From Solen grandis (Eukaryota > Mollusca > Bivalvia > Adapedonta > Solenidae), in the NCBI GenBank assembly GCA_021229015.1, contig CM037783.1, forward strand, positions 8,503,324 through 8,567,323: 64,000 nt of DNA. The letters are read 5' to 3'. The notes under the pieces are model-generated. The model was given only the letters and a program-made list of their open reading frames with translations. It did not search any database and was not told where the DNA came from. A program made the position numbers and the translations under genes. Below are positions 50,893 to 59,341 of the stretch, piece by piece (position 1 is the first letter of the stretch; the number at the start of each line of letters is the position of its first letter).

Positions 50893-51183
50893 GAGTAAAC
50901 TAACTGTAACTAGAGTTTACTCCAAATGAGGAATGAACTTAATCTCAAGAAAAAGTAATAAAACATGAATAGTGACTGACAAAACAGGTTTTACAGTTAA
51001 GGTTAGGTTAGGGGTAAGGGTTGGAGTAAACTAGTCGCAAAAGAGTTTACTCCAAATGTATGATGCAGAAATTAAAAAATCTCGATAAATGTTTAAAATT
51101 TAAATCGGTACTGAGATGACGGAGGGTTAGAGTTAGGGTATTGGGTTAGGGCTGGAGTAAACTAGAGGTAAATTTACTTGCAG
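50893..51183. repeat. Three spaced inverted repeats with TTAGGG-like linkers (unit 1)
   Basis: Hairpins GAGTAAACT...AGTTTACTC at 50893-50922, GGAGTAAACT...AGTTTACTCC at 51023-51053 and a decayed third at 51154-51183 are spaced about 131 bp apart. Linkers between them contain GTTAGGTTAGGGG and GTTAGGGTATTGGGTTAGGG. By comparison with unit 2 this lies in the 5'UTR intron of the 931-aa gene that should stand to the left, beyond the gap. Confidence 0.85.
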
Positions 51184-51520
51184 ATTGAGGATATGATAAT
51201 CTCGATAAAATAGTTAAAAATTAAAAGTTATGTCCTATAAAAAAATAAGCTTCTAATCATATATTTTTACTTCTATTAACAAACACAGTTTTAATTATGA
51301 TATATTAAGGTCTAAAATTAATAACTCCACAAAAAAAATGAATCGTGAAAGAGAAGTGGAATATATCAATAACAACCAATACTTGTTTGATTATAATTCT
51401 GACGAAATAATAACTACTTTAACTATAAATTAAAATAAATCTATTTCCTCAAAATCACCACGTTATGATATCAATTCAAAGGAAAAGAAAAAAATAATGA
51501 AATGCAAAAGATCAACTTAC

Positions 51521-51798
51521 CTTCAAAAAAGTAGGTAGCACAAAAATCCAGAAATATAAATCACTATCACATCTTTTCACATAAACTTGCAAAGCGTAAC
51601 TGACAAAAGCGAGGAAAAATGTATAGTGAAGTCAGATAGTAAGAGACATATGCCGTAACAACAAATCATTGCACGGAAAAAGATCACGTGACTGTCAGCC
51701 ATTTTGTTTTGGGTCACGTGTTGGGTCATCTGTTGACGGGTCAACATTCGTTTCAAGCCTATACCCTAACCCTAACCCTAACCCTAACCCTAACCCTA
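51521..51798. promoter_or_regulatory. Divergent promoter with paired E-boxes and (CCCTAA)6 (unit 1)
   Basis: Two perfect CACGTG palindromes (51685-51690 and 51715-51720) are exactly 30 bp apart, with a YY1-like GCCATTTTG (51698-51706) between them. On the minus side a 5' splice donor GAAG|GTAAGTTGA ends a presumed 5'UTR exon at 51521. On the plus side a (CCCTAA)6 telomere-type tract runs from 51764 to 51799 and its last A is the A of the small gene's ATG. Promoter activity is inferred from position and motifs. The minus-strand gene it would serve lies beyond the gap. Confidence 0.6.
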
Positions 51799-51799
51799 A
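51764..51799 (+). repeat. (CCCTAA)6 telomere-type tract (unit 1)
   Basis: Six perfect CCCTAA hexamers. The last base is also the first base of the ATG of the small gene. Confidence 0.98.
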
Positions 51800-52519
51800 T
51801 GGACCAAATGTCATACCCAGTCGGACAGAAACAAACTAGTCCTCTCAGCAGCTCAACGCCAGTTCAAAACAAGAAGCAAAGAACTGAAGTTGGCTTCACC
51901 TTTAAGAAGACGATTCCAAGACATCCACATACCCTCAACGACATAAGAGATTCTTCACTGCGATCAAACTTGAAGAAATATTACACCGAAAACTGGACCA
52001 AACAAGAGAAGCTAACCCCTGCGCAAAATGCCTTTGTGCAGTATTTTATGTTGGAGAAGAATAAAGGGTTTTCAGGTAATGATATATTTTGTCTATGCAT
52101 ATATAATAACATATTTAATCTTTATGAAATAAACAAAGTTTCGGGTATATCTGTAATTTCCAGGATGTAGAATACATTCCATAATATGATTCTGAACGTA
52201 CTTATTTTGGTTTGGACTTCAATTGAATTACTTTTATTTTTCAGGCAAAAGATCAGTCATCAACGCACTTTTTTCCGCCGGAGTCAAGGACGGGATGTGG
52301 TGCTCTACTTTTGAGCCGGAAGGAATCAAACATAGTTTTACCGATTACTTGCGAGAAAAGTGTAAGAACCTACAGAAGAAAAAATTGGCAGAACAATCAA
52401 TGCAGGACTTTGCTAATGAATACGTTGCCTCTATGGACGTAGGGCAAATGAGTGGCCCAGTAGATGGCGAATGCAACGACAGAGGTGAAGGATATTCGAC
52501 AAGACAGGACATGGACTAG
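51799..52519 (+). CDS. Small two-exon orphan protein, 183 aa (unit 1)
   Basis: I do not recognise this protein. Exon 1 (51799-52075) and exon 2 (52245-52519) join across a 169-bp intron with canonical ends (TTTCAG|GTAATG at the donor, TTTTTCAG|GC at the acceptor) in phase 1, within Gly93. The first in-frame ATG is formed by the end of the telomere-type tract (CTAATGG). A second, MSYPVGQ, is three codons on. The frame is open upstream but without an ATG. The product is polar and basic: a Ser/Thr/Gln-rich start (residues 1-25), an NKKQR cluster (24-28) and a lysine-rich probable helix (REKCKNLQKKKLAEQ, 129-143). It ends in an acidic Gly/Asp-rich tail. No signal peptide, membrane segment or known catalytic motif is seen. 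Identical sequence in three units despite indels nearby argues that it is a real gene or very recently copied. AATAAA at 52846 could be its polyadenylation signal. Confidence 0.65.
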
Positions 52520-52970
52520 TTATTCTGGCAATAACTATAAAATCTACAAGTTAGATATAACTAAGACTAATATGTTTCACTCAGGTTGTGAAAATAATTT
52601 GTGTTTTGCTTTTCTTTTTACAGTTGCAATTCTTATTTCAATCTTGTCGAATTTGTTATGATTGTGATCATTATTTTTTTTTATTAAATTCTTCAATTTT
52701 TTGTTCATATATTTGAAATTTATAGAAACTAATCATTTTCTTACACATCAATGTTTGTTTTCAAGTGTGCTGATTATTTTCATTTCTTTCACATGATTTT
52801 TGTTAATTGATTGTTAACACTTTAAATTATAAAGCAATTATATTAAATAAATGTAATATTACGTCTTGTCCATGGTTTATACTGCATCGCAGTTATTTCC
52901 AATGATGAATATACTACACTTTCTAATTTTTAGATCAATTTAAACAGAACTGGATTCCTTTAACAATCAC

Positions 52971-53146
52971 TTAGCCCCTCACCGCTGTGGGTTCGATTCC
53001 GGCAGGGTCTCGGATTTTTAAGTGAGGAAGCTTTCCAGCTGGCTTGCGGAAGGTCGGTGGTTTACCCGGGTGCCTCTGCATTCGGGGTTTCCTCCACCTG
53101 TAATTAGCTGGACGTCGCTATATGACCGAAATATTGTCGCACCGAG
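52971..53146 (+). repeat. 5'-truncated V-SINE inside unit 1
   Basis: The segment carries the B box (GGTTCGATTCC), the body words AAGCTTTCCAGCTGGCTTGCGG and CGGTGGTTTACCCGGG, and the tail GACGTCGCTATATGACCGAAA. It matches the SINE at 3238-3493 but lacks the A-box end. It lies between the convergent 3' ends of the two genes and was amplified with the unit. Unit 1 lacks one C that unit 2 has after the B box. Confidence 0.85.
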
Positions 53147-53566
53147 TTACATCTGACGGAGATAGTATTTCAGGTCAATAGAAAAACAAAACGTTTAATC
53201 AATTAAATCACATTAACATTTATTAGAATGCATATTATCATATCATACAAGACATTTGAAATATATTCACTAGTGAAAATATGGTTTAAAAATCAAATAT
53301 AAACATTCATACCCATAACCCCTTACCTGATAAAGTTTATAAGGTATACTCTTTTTTTGCCATTTACACAATTAATTTAAAATCTATTTTTCATTATTTT
53401 TGACATACATGCATTCATATATACATACCTATATAGGTATTGAGTTTCAATGCGGCTTACTCTAAGGCTGACGGTTTGTGTAAGGAATTAATTAATAGTC
53501 CTGACAAAAATACACAATAGTTGGCAATAAATTCAATAAGCCCGAGCTCAAGATTTTGTCCCTGTT

Positions 53567-56362
53567 TCATTTGTTTTTCTTTTTTATTCGCTTCAGTTTT
53601 ACTTTAAATGCTTCGAGGGATCTATCTGGTATTTGCATTTCCCGACAACGTTCTTGATAGTACTGCCATTTCTTAAACAATGTCCACTGTGGATTTGTTG
53701 AATCACTTTCATTAAGAAGACCCAATTCAACTGACGTCCATACGCTGTTACAGCGACTGCTTGGTTTGTGTTTGATCTGAGCTTCCTCTGACTCTGTTGT
53801 TGTTCTTATGCTAAGTTCATAATCCCCTATTCGGTAGGGTTGATCAACGTTGTCGTCACTCTTTGGTACATTTTCTTCTACCACTTGTGTTTTTTCTCTT
53901 ATGTTTGAGGTGTCCTCTGTAGACCTTTTTTTGTCCAATTTTATCGGGATTGAGGGATGAAGGCGGTACAACTTTACTGTATTCACAAATGGGACTTGAA
54001 ATTTGCACTGAATTTGAAGGATCCTGAGGGACGATTGACTGACAGGAAGCTGTCTCTCAACAGAACCTAGCTTTCGATAGTCGACGTACCTTCCAAGTTG
54101 AATCAATGCTAAACAAGAGACAAAGACTAGCACCTTAATCAGGTCAACTTCTTTCAATTGCTGTTCGGCAAGTTTCTCCCAAACAGGCTTTATCCAAGGA
54201 AATGGGTTTTCTCTGTACAATGAACTATGGCAAAGTTTCATTTTCTCCATGCTTGAAACAACAACTGCATGCACCCTATCCACGTCAATACTTCCGTTGT
54301 CCCTTCCTGATATGTCAACAATGGACCAATAACCATACTTATACTCCCAGCACATAACTGCATTTCGACTCTCGTCATGTGACCTAAACGCAGGAAAGTA
54401 ACCAAGAGATAAACTGTTTATACCTTTTTCAATAGATGACTCAACTTTGACCTTTAGATTCTGAAGAAAGGTCCTTAATACGACAAATACCATCGGCCAT
54501 TTTCCCTTCTTAACTGACATCAACCTTTGTATGAGTTCAGCGATTGTGATTCCACCGACTATTTTCTTATTAGCATTTCCGTGTGAAGCTTTCAACAGCA
54601 TTGTGAAATGATCGAGTGTCAGAAACAAATTGCCAATTGAATGAAATTCTTTTAGTAAAGTCATCAAAAGTTTTTTGCCTATGACAGTTTCACTACATCC
54701 AACCAAATTTACGAAACCACTTGCGCTCTCAATCCGACGTTGCGCTGTTATGTTCTTTGTGTACAGACGCAATGGAGGCAATGTAGTTCCATCTATACAA
54801 CAAGCAAAACAGTTTTCCAAAGACAGAAATCCCATTCGGTCTGTGCGGCTACGAGATGGGTACTCTAAACCTGGACCTAGGTTTATGGAATAAATTCTTG
54901 AAGTGCCAGCCATTGGATGTCCCCAGAGAAGTTTTTCCACAGCCAATTCACACTGAAATGTTTTCCAAACACTGTCTATATCACCGGTCCCCTTCTTGGT
55001 CTCAAAGGCTTCAAATAATTCTCGATGCAAATGAAGACCAACACTTCGCAACCTGTATATAATGTTGAAACCTTTCATGAATGGTACAATCATGGAATGG
55101 GTAGCTAGTAGTTGTTCGAGTTTGTCCTGTCGTATTAGGTTTGCTGCGTCAATTTCTTTTCTGATATGTTTCAAGCTTACCACGAACTCTAATCTGCATA
55201 CCCCGTCGCGACATTGGAAAAAGTTGCTTTCAATTTCAGAAAGATATTTCGATGCATCTTTGTAGAGACTTCTCTCACATGGTGTACTTTGAATACCTTT
55301 TACAATCAGTATTGATGCAGAAATAGGATGAACCCGTGTCGTTGGATAACGGTGTGGTAAATCACTGTACATCTGAGCAAATCTGATGTCTTCGGGACAA
55401 ACGTCTCTAAGCAAGGCAGAAATACTGAGATCCCTACCATCCAAAGACGTTTGAAAGTTTGCACATTGTCCAAAGGAAAAGGCAGATATAACTTGGCAGC
55501 GAGGACCAGTCACTTCTTTAATGCCTTGCCGGCTCCAAAAGAGATCCATTGTTCCGGAAGAAATGGCATGACCTACGTGAACACACATCTCTTCCACCGC
55601 TCTCTCATCTGCAATTGGCAGTGGTACTAATCCGCTCCATTTATCTCCAAAACGGAAACTAAACACAATTTTTCTGAAATTTGGAAGTTCGGTCAGTTCT
55701 GTATTTCGCAAAGCGTTTTTAAAACTTTGGAGGATCCTAGCTTCATCTCCTGGTAAGACAAAAACCCTCTTAGCAGCGTTCAAGTTATTCTTTGCTAATG
55801 TTTGTAATGCCTCGCCACGAATCCACATTTTCTTCAATTCTAACTGAAAATTAAATCTCAGTCTCTCCATAAACTGAACAACAAGCTTTTTTTGCAAGTC
55901 GTGTGGATAAGATGAAGCTTCCTTGAAGTCAGGAAGAATTCCAAGCCAGGTCTCCCACTGTCCGTCATATATAAGCTGTGTCCCGACTGCTTCTTTCAAC
56001 ACTCTTAGACTGTTTTCACTATACATTGACAATTTCAAATGCTTCTTTAGAACGGGGAACAGTTTTTTCAATCCAAAAATACCTACTGGCAATAAATCTA
56101 GGTGTCTGAATTTCGACAGAAAACCATCCGCAATGCTTTTCCAGACTATGGTTACTCCATCAATATCAGACTTGAAATCAAGTTCTTCCAGATCTGCTTC
56201 AGATGTTATGTTAGTTCCTCGGACAGATATGTATTTATCACGTAGCAAAAACTGTTCAACACTTTCATACTTCCTAAAGCATTCAGCAAAACTCAAACCA
56301 TTCTCTAACGCTGTGTCTAGCAGATGTAGATTTTCCACCTCATCGTCCTCGGAATCGGCCAT
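53567..56362 (-). CDS. Orphan protein, 931 aa, possible Myb/SANT-like end (unit 1)
   Basis: This is one uninterrupted coding region ending in TGA. I do not recognise the protein. The ATG directly follows a 3' splice site (TTTCAG|ATGG), so an upstream 5'UTR exon is likely. The N-terminus is acidic (MADSEDDEVE). The long middle, residues about 100-800, looks globular with scattered Cys-containing words (FFQCRDGVCRLEF, 381-393; ENCFACCIDG, 516-525). No catalytic signature could be fixed and no transmembrane helix is evident. Residues 810-870 are polar linker. The final 63 residues are basic, with W875 and W893 18 residues apart and RSLEAFKVKLKRIKK (914-928), a pattern resembling a Myb/SANT-type helix-turn-helix. 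That is inference only. The neighbours are the small plus-strand gene of its own unit (convergent) and that of the next unit (divergent). Unit 2 has the same 931-residue protein. Alternatives are a transposon-encoded protein or an amplified host gene. Confidence 0.85.
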   Translation of the reverse strand: MADSEDDEVENLHLLDTALENGLSFAECFRKYESVEQFLLRDKYISVRGTNITSEADLEELDFKSDIDGVTIVWKSIADGFLSKFRHLDLLPVGIFGLKKLFPVLKKHLKLSMYSENSLRVLKEAVGTQLIYDGQWETWLGILPDFKEASSYPHDLQKKLVVQFMERLRFNFQLELKKMWIRGEALQTLAKNNLNAAKRVFVLPGDEARILQSFKNALRNTELTELPNFRKIVFSFRFGDKWSGLVPLPIADERAVEEMCVHVGHAISSGTMDLFWSRQGIKEVTGPRCQVISAFSFGQCANFQTSLDGRDLSISALLRDVCPEDIRFAQMYSDLPHRYPTTRVHPISASILIVKGIQSTPCERSLYKDASKYLSEIESNFFQCRDGVCRLEFVVSLKHIRKEIDAANLIRQDKLEQLLATHSMIVPFMKGFNIIYRLRSVGLHLHRELFEAFETKKGTGDIDSVWKTFQCELAVEKLLWGHPMAGTSRIYSINLGPGLEYPSRSRTDRMGFLSLENCFACCIDGTTLPPLRLYTKNITAQRRIESASGFVNLVGCSETVIGKKLLMTLLKEFHSIGNLFLTLDHFTMLLKASHGNANKKIVGGITIAELIQRLMSVKKGKWPMVFVVLRTFLQNLKVKVESSIEKGINSLSLGYFPAFRSHDESRNAVMCWEYKYGYWSIVDISGRDNGSIDVDRVHAVVVSSMEKMKLCHSSLYRENPFPWIKPVWEKLAEQQLKEVDLIKVLVFVSCLALIQLGRYVDYRKLGSVERQLPVSQSSLRILQIQCKFQVPFVNTVKLYRLHPSIPIKLDKKRSTEDTSNIREKTQVVEENVPKSDDNVDQPYRIGDYELSIRTTTESEEAQIKHKPSSRCNSVWTSVELGLLNESDSTNPQWTLFKKWQYYQERCREMQIPDRSLEAFKVKLKRIKKKNK

Positions 56363-57150
56363 CTGAAATGGATAAAATACAATTAATTAAATAGGAATTT
56401 TGGTAATTGAATTCATATTGATTAATTAACTCCAAATCACAGTTTCAGTTAACCCCTTAAGTGAATCGGGTTAGGGTCTCACGGGTTTTTGAGTTATGGT
56501 TAAGGTTAAGGGTTTGGTAAGAGTAAACTAACTGTAACTAGAGTTTACTCCAAATGAGGAATGAACTTAATCTCAAGAAAAAGTAATAAAACATGAATAG
56601 TGACTGACAAAACAGGTTTTACAGTTAAGGTTAGGTTAGGGGTAAGGGTTGGAGTAAACTAGTCGCAAAAGAGTTTACTCCAAATGTATGATGCAGAAAT
56701 TAAAAAATCTCGATAAATGTTTAAAATTTAAATCGGTACTGAGATGACGGAGGGTTAGAGTTAGGGTATTGGGTTAGGGCTGGAGTAAACTAGAGGTAAA
56801 TTTACTTGCAGATTGAGGATATGATAATCTCGATAAAATAGTTAAAAATTAAAAGTTATGTCCTATAAAAAAATAAGCTTCTAATCATATATTTTTACTT
56901 CTATTAACAAACACAGTTTTAATTATGATATATTAAGGTCTAAAATTAATAACTCCACAATATATATTCAAAAAAGAAAAACTATGACACAATGCTACTT
57001 ATTTGTTCAAAAAAATGAATCGTGAAAGAGAAGTGGAATATATCAATAACAACCAATACTTGTTTGATTATAATTCTGACGAAATAATAACTACTTTAAC
57101 TATAAATTAAAATAAATCTATTTCCTCAAAATCAAAAAAAGTCAACTTAC
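56363..57150 (-). other. Predicted 5'UTR intron of the unit-1 931-aa gene (788 bp)
   Basis: On the minus strand a strong donor GAAG|GTAAGTTGAC has its first intron base at 57150. A pyrimidine-rich acceptor TTTTATCCATTTCAG ends at 56363, directly before the ATG. Both sites recur in the other units. The intron holds TTAGGG-like linkers and the three-hairpin module. There is no transcript evidence. Confidence 0.6.
56519..56811. repeat. Three spaced inverted repeats with TTAGGG-like linkers (unit 2)
   Basis: Hairpin 1 is at 56521-56550 (9-bp arms), hairpin 2 at 56651-56681 (10-bp perfect arms GGAGTAAACT/AGTTTACTCC) and hairpin 3 at 56782-56811 (imperfect). The period is about 131 bp. Linkers before them carry GGGTTAGGGTC, GTTAGGTTAGGGG and TTGGGTTAGGGC. 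The module lies inside the predicted 5'UTR intron of the 931-aa gene. Confidence 0.9.
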
Positions 57151-57428
57151 CTTCAAAAAAGTAGGTAGCACAAAAATCCAGAAATATAAATCACTATCAC
57201 ATCTTTTCACATAAACTTGCAAAGCGTAACTGACAAAAGCGAGGAAAAATGTATAGTGAAGTCAGATAGTAAGAGACATATGCCGTAACAACAAATCATT
57301 GCACGGAAAAAGATCACGTGACTGTCAGCCATTTTGTTTTGGGTCACGTGTTGGGTCATCTGTTGACGGGTCAACATTCGTTTCAAGCCTATACCCTAAC
57401 CCTAACCCTAACCCTAACCCTAACCCTA
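57151..57428. promoter_or_regulatory. Divergent promoter between the 931-aa gene (unit 1) and small gene (unit 2)
   Basis: The 5' exon of the minus-strand 931-aa gene (ending at donor 57151) and the plus-strand small gene (ATG 57429) lie back to back within about 280 bp. Between them are CACGTG at 57315-57320 and 57345-57350 with the GCCATTTTG word between. (CCCTAA)6 spans 57394-57429. A shared promoter would couple the two genes. This is an inference from layout and motifs. Confidence 0.6.
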
Positions 57429-57429
57429 A
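57394..57429 (+). repeat. (CCCTAA)6 telomere-type tract (unit 2)
   Basis: Same tract and same overlap with the start codon as in unit 1. Confidence 0.98.
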
Positions 57430-58149
57430 TGGACCAAATGTCATACCCAGTCGGACAGAAACAAACTAGTCCTCTCAGCAGCTCAACGCCAGTTCAAAAC
57501 AAGAAGCAAAGAACTGAAGTTGGCTTCACCTTTAAGAAGACGATTCCAAGACATCCACATACCCTCAACGACATAAGAGATTCTTCACTGCGATCAAACT
57601 TGAAGAAATATTACACCGAAAACTGGACCAAACAAGAGAAGCTAACCCCTGCGCAAAATGCCTTTGTGCAGTATTTTATGTTGGAGAAGAATAAAGGGTT
57701 TTCAGGTAATGATATATTTTGTCTATGCATATATAATAACATATTTAATCTTTATGAAATAAACAAAGTTTCGGGTATATCTGTAATTTCCAGGATGTAG
57801 AATACATTCCATAATATGATTCTGAACGTACTTATTTTGGTTTGGACTTCAATTGAATTACTTTTATTTTTCAGGCAAAAGATCAGTCATCAACGCACTT
57901 TTTTCCGCCGGAGTCAAGGACGGGATGTGGTGCTCTACTTTTGAGCCGGAAGGAATCAAACATAGTTTTACCGATTACTTGCGAGAAAAGTGTAAGAACC
58001 TACAGAAGAAAAAATTGGCAGAACAATCAATGCAGGACTTTGCTAATGAATACGTTGCCTCTATGGACGTAGGGCAAATGAGTGGCCCAGTAGATGGCGA
58101 ATGCAACGACAGAGGTGAAGGATATTCGACAAGACAGGACATGGACTAG
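57429..58149 (+). CDS. Small two-exon orphan protein, 183 aa (unit 2)
   Basis: Second copy of the 183-aa protein of unit 1, apparently identical. Exon 1 is 57429-57705 and exon 2 is 57875-58149, with the same GT-AG intron and phase. The ATG again overlaps the (CCCTAA)6 tract. The gene stands head to head with the 931-aa gene of unit 1 and tail to tail with that of unit 2. Downstream, after the stop, unit 2 has an extra 75-bp insertion at 58321-58395 that does not touch the coding region. No function can be assigned. Confidence 0.65.
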
Positions 58150-58320
58150 TTATTCTGGCAATAACTATAAAATCTACAAGTTAGATATAACTAAGACTAA
58201 TATGTTTCACTCAGGTTGTGAAAATAATTTGTGTTTTGCTTTTTTTTTACAGTTGCAATTCTTATTTCAATCTTGTCGAATTTGTTATGATTGTGATCAT
58301 TATTTTTTTTTATTAAATTC

Positions 58321-58395
58321 TTGTATCAGCGTTTACTTAAATGATTTAACGGTTCAGATATAGCCTTATTTCTTATATAGATACAACTGTGGGGT
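58321..58395. repeat. Unit-2-specific 75-bp insertion with inverted ends
   Basis: The segment is absent from unit 1. It begins TTGTATC and has GATACAA at 58380-58386, a perfect 7-bp inverted pair. It may be a tiny non-autonomous insertion, or unit 1 may have lost it. Confidence 0.5.
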
Positions 58396-58672
58396 TCAAT
58401 TTTTTGTTCATATATTTGAAATTTATAGAAACTAATCATTTTCTTACACATCAATGTTTGTTTTCAAGTGTGCTGATTATTTTCATTTCTTTCACATGAT
58501 TTTTGTTAATTGATTGTTAACACTTTAAATTATAAAGCAATTATATTAAATAAATGTAATATTACGTCTTGTCCATGGTTTATACTGCATCGCAGTTATT
58601 TCCAATGATGAATATACTACACTTTCTAATTTTTAGATCAATTTAAACAGAACTGGATTCCTTTAACAATCA

Positions 58673-58850
58673 CTTAGCCCCTCACCGCTGTGGGTTCGAT
58701 TCCCGGCAGGGTCTCGGATTTTTAAGTGAGGAAGCTTTCCAGCTGGCTTGCGGAAGGTCGGTGGTTTACCCGGGTGCCTCTGCATTCGGGGTTTCCTCCA
58801 CCTGTAATTAGCTGGACGTCGCTATATGACCGAAATATTGTCGCACCGAG
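58673..58850 (+). repeat. 5'-truncated V-SINE inside unit 2
   Basis: Same insertion and same truncation point as in unit 1, so it predates amplification of the unit. It contains the B box GGTTCGATTCCC and the diagnostic AAGCTTTCCAGCTGGC body. Confidence 0.85.
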
Positions 58851-59341
58851 TTACATCTGACGGAGATAGTATTTCAGGTCAATAGAAAAACAAAACGTTT
58901 AATCAATTAAATCACATTAACATTTATTAGAATGCATATTATCATATCATACAAGACATTTGAAATATATTCACTAGTGAAAATATGGTTTAAAAATCAA
59001 ATATAAACATTCATACCCATAACCCCTTACCTGATAAAGTTTATAAGGTATACTCTTTATACTGAAAAAGGGGTGTTAACTCTAACCCGAACCCATTACT
59101 CCAAACCTTACCCTATATTTAACCATAAATTTTGCCATTTACACAATTAATTTAAAATCTATTTTTCATTATTTTTGACATACATGCATTCATATATACA
59201 TACCTATATAGGTATTGAGTTTCAATGCGGCTTACTCTAAGGCTGACGGTTTGTGTAAGGAATTAATTAATAGTCCTGACAAAAATACACAATAGTTGGC
59301 AATAAATTCAATAAGCCCGAGCTCAAGATTTTGTCCCTGTT

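Larger units (their letters stand above)
50888..56515. repeat. Tandem two-gene unit 1 (5628 bp)
   Basis: Unit 1 begins at the gap and is followed at once by a near-identical unit 2. In order: three-hairpin/TTAGGG-like module (50893-51183), divergent promoter (51521-51798), small gene (51799-52519, plus), V-SINE fragment (52971-53146), 931-aa gene (53567-56362, minus) and the start of its 5'UTR intron. The chosen border is arbitrary because the intron crosses it. Relative to unit 2 it lacks about 75 bp after 52690 and about 70 bp near 53352. Relative to units 2 and 3 it lacks about 45 bp near 51326. Confidence 0.93.

Noticed and set aside
51688..51798. N-terminal extension of the small protein starting at GTG with Thr-Leu repeats
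   Set aside because: GTG is not a normal start in an animal nuclear gene. The Thr-Leu repeats are the CCCTAA tract in translation, and the first in-frame ATG is at 51799.
52464..52661. Frame overlapping the end of the small gene
   Set aside because: Different frame, no splice sites that clearly connect it, and it changes length between units because of an indel (52464-52661 versus 58094-58363).
55923..56366. 147-codon plus-strand frame antisense to the 931-aa gene (and its copy at 61698-62141)
   Set aside because: Lies entirely on the opposite strand of a much longer coding region, with Ser-rich shadow composition.
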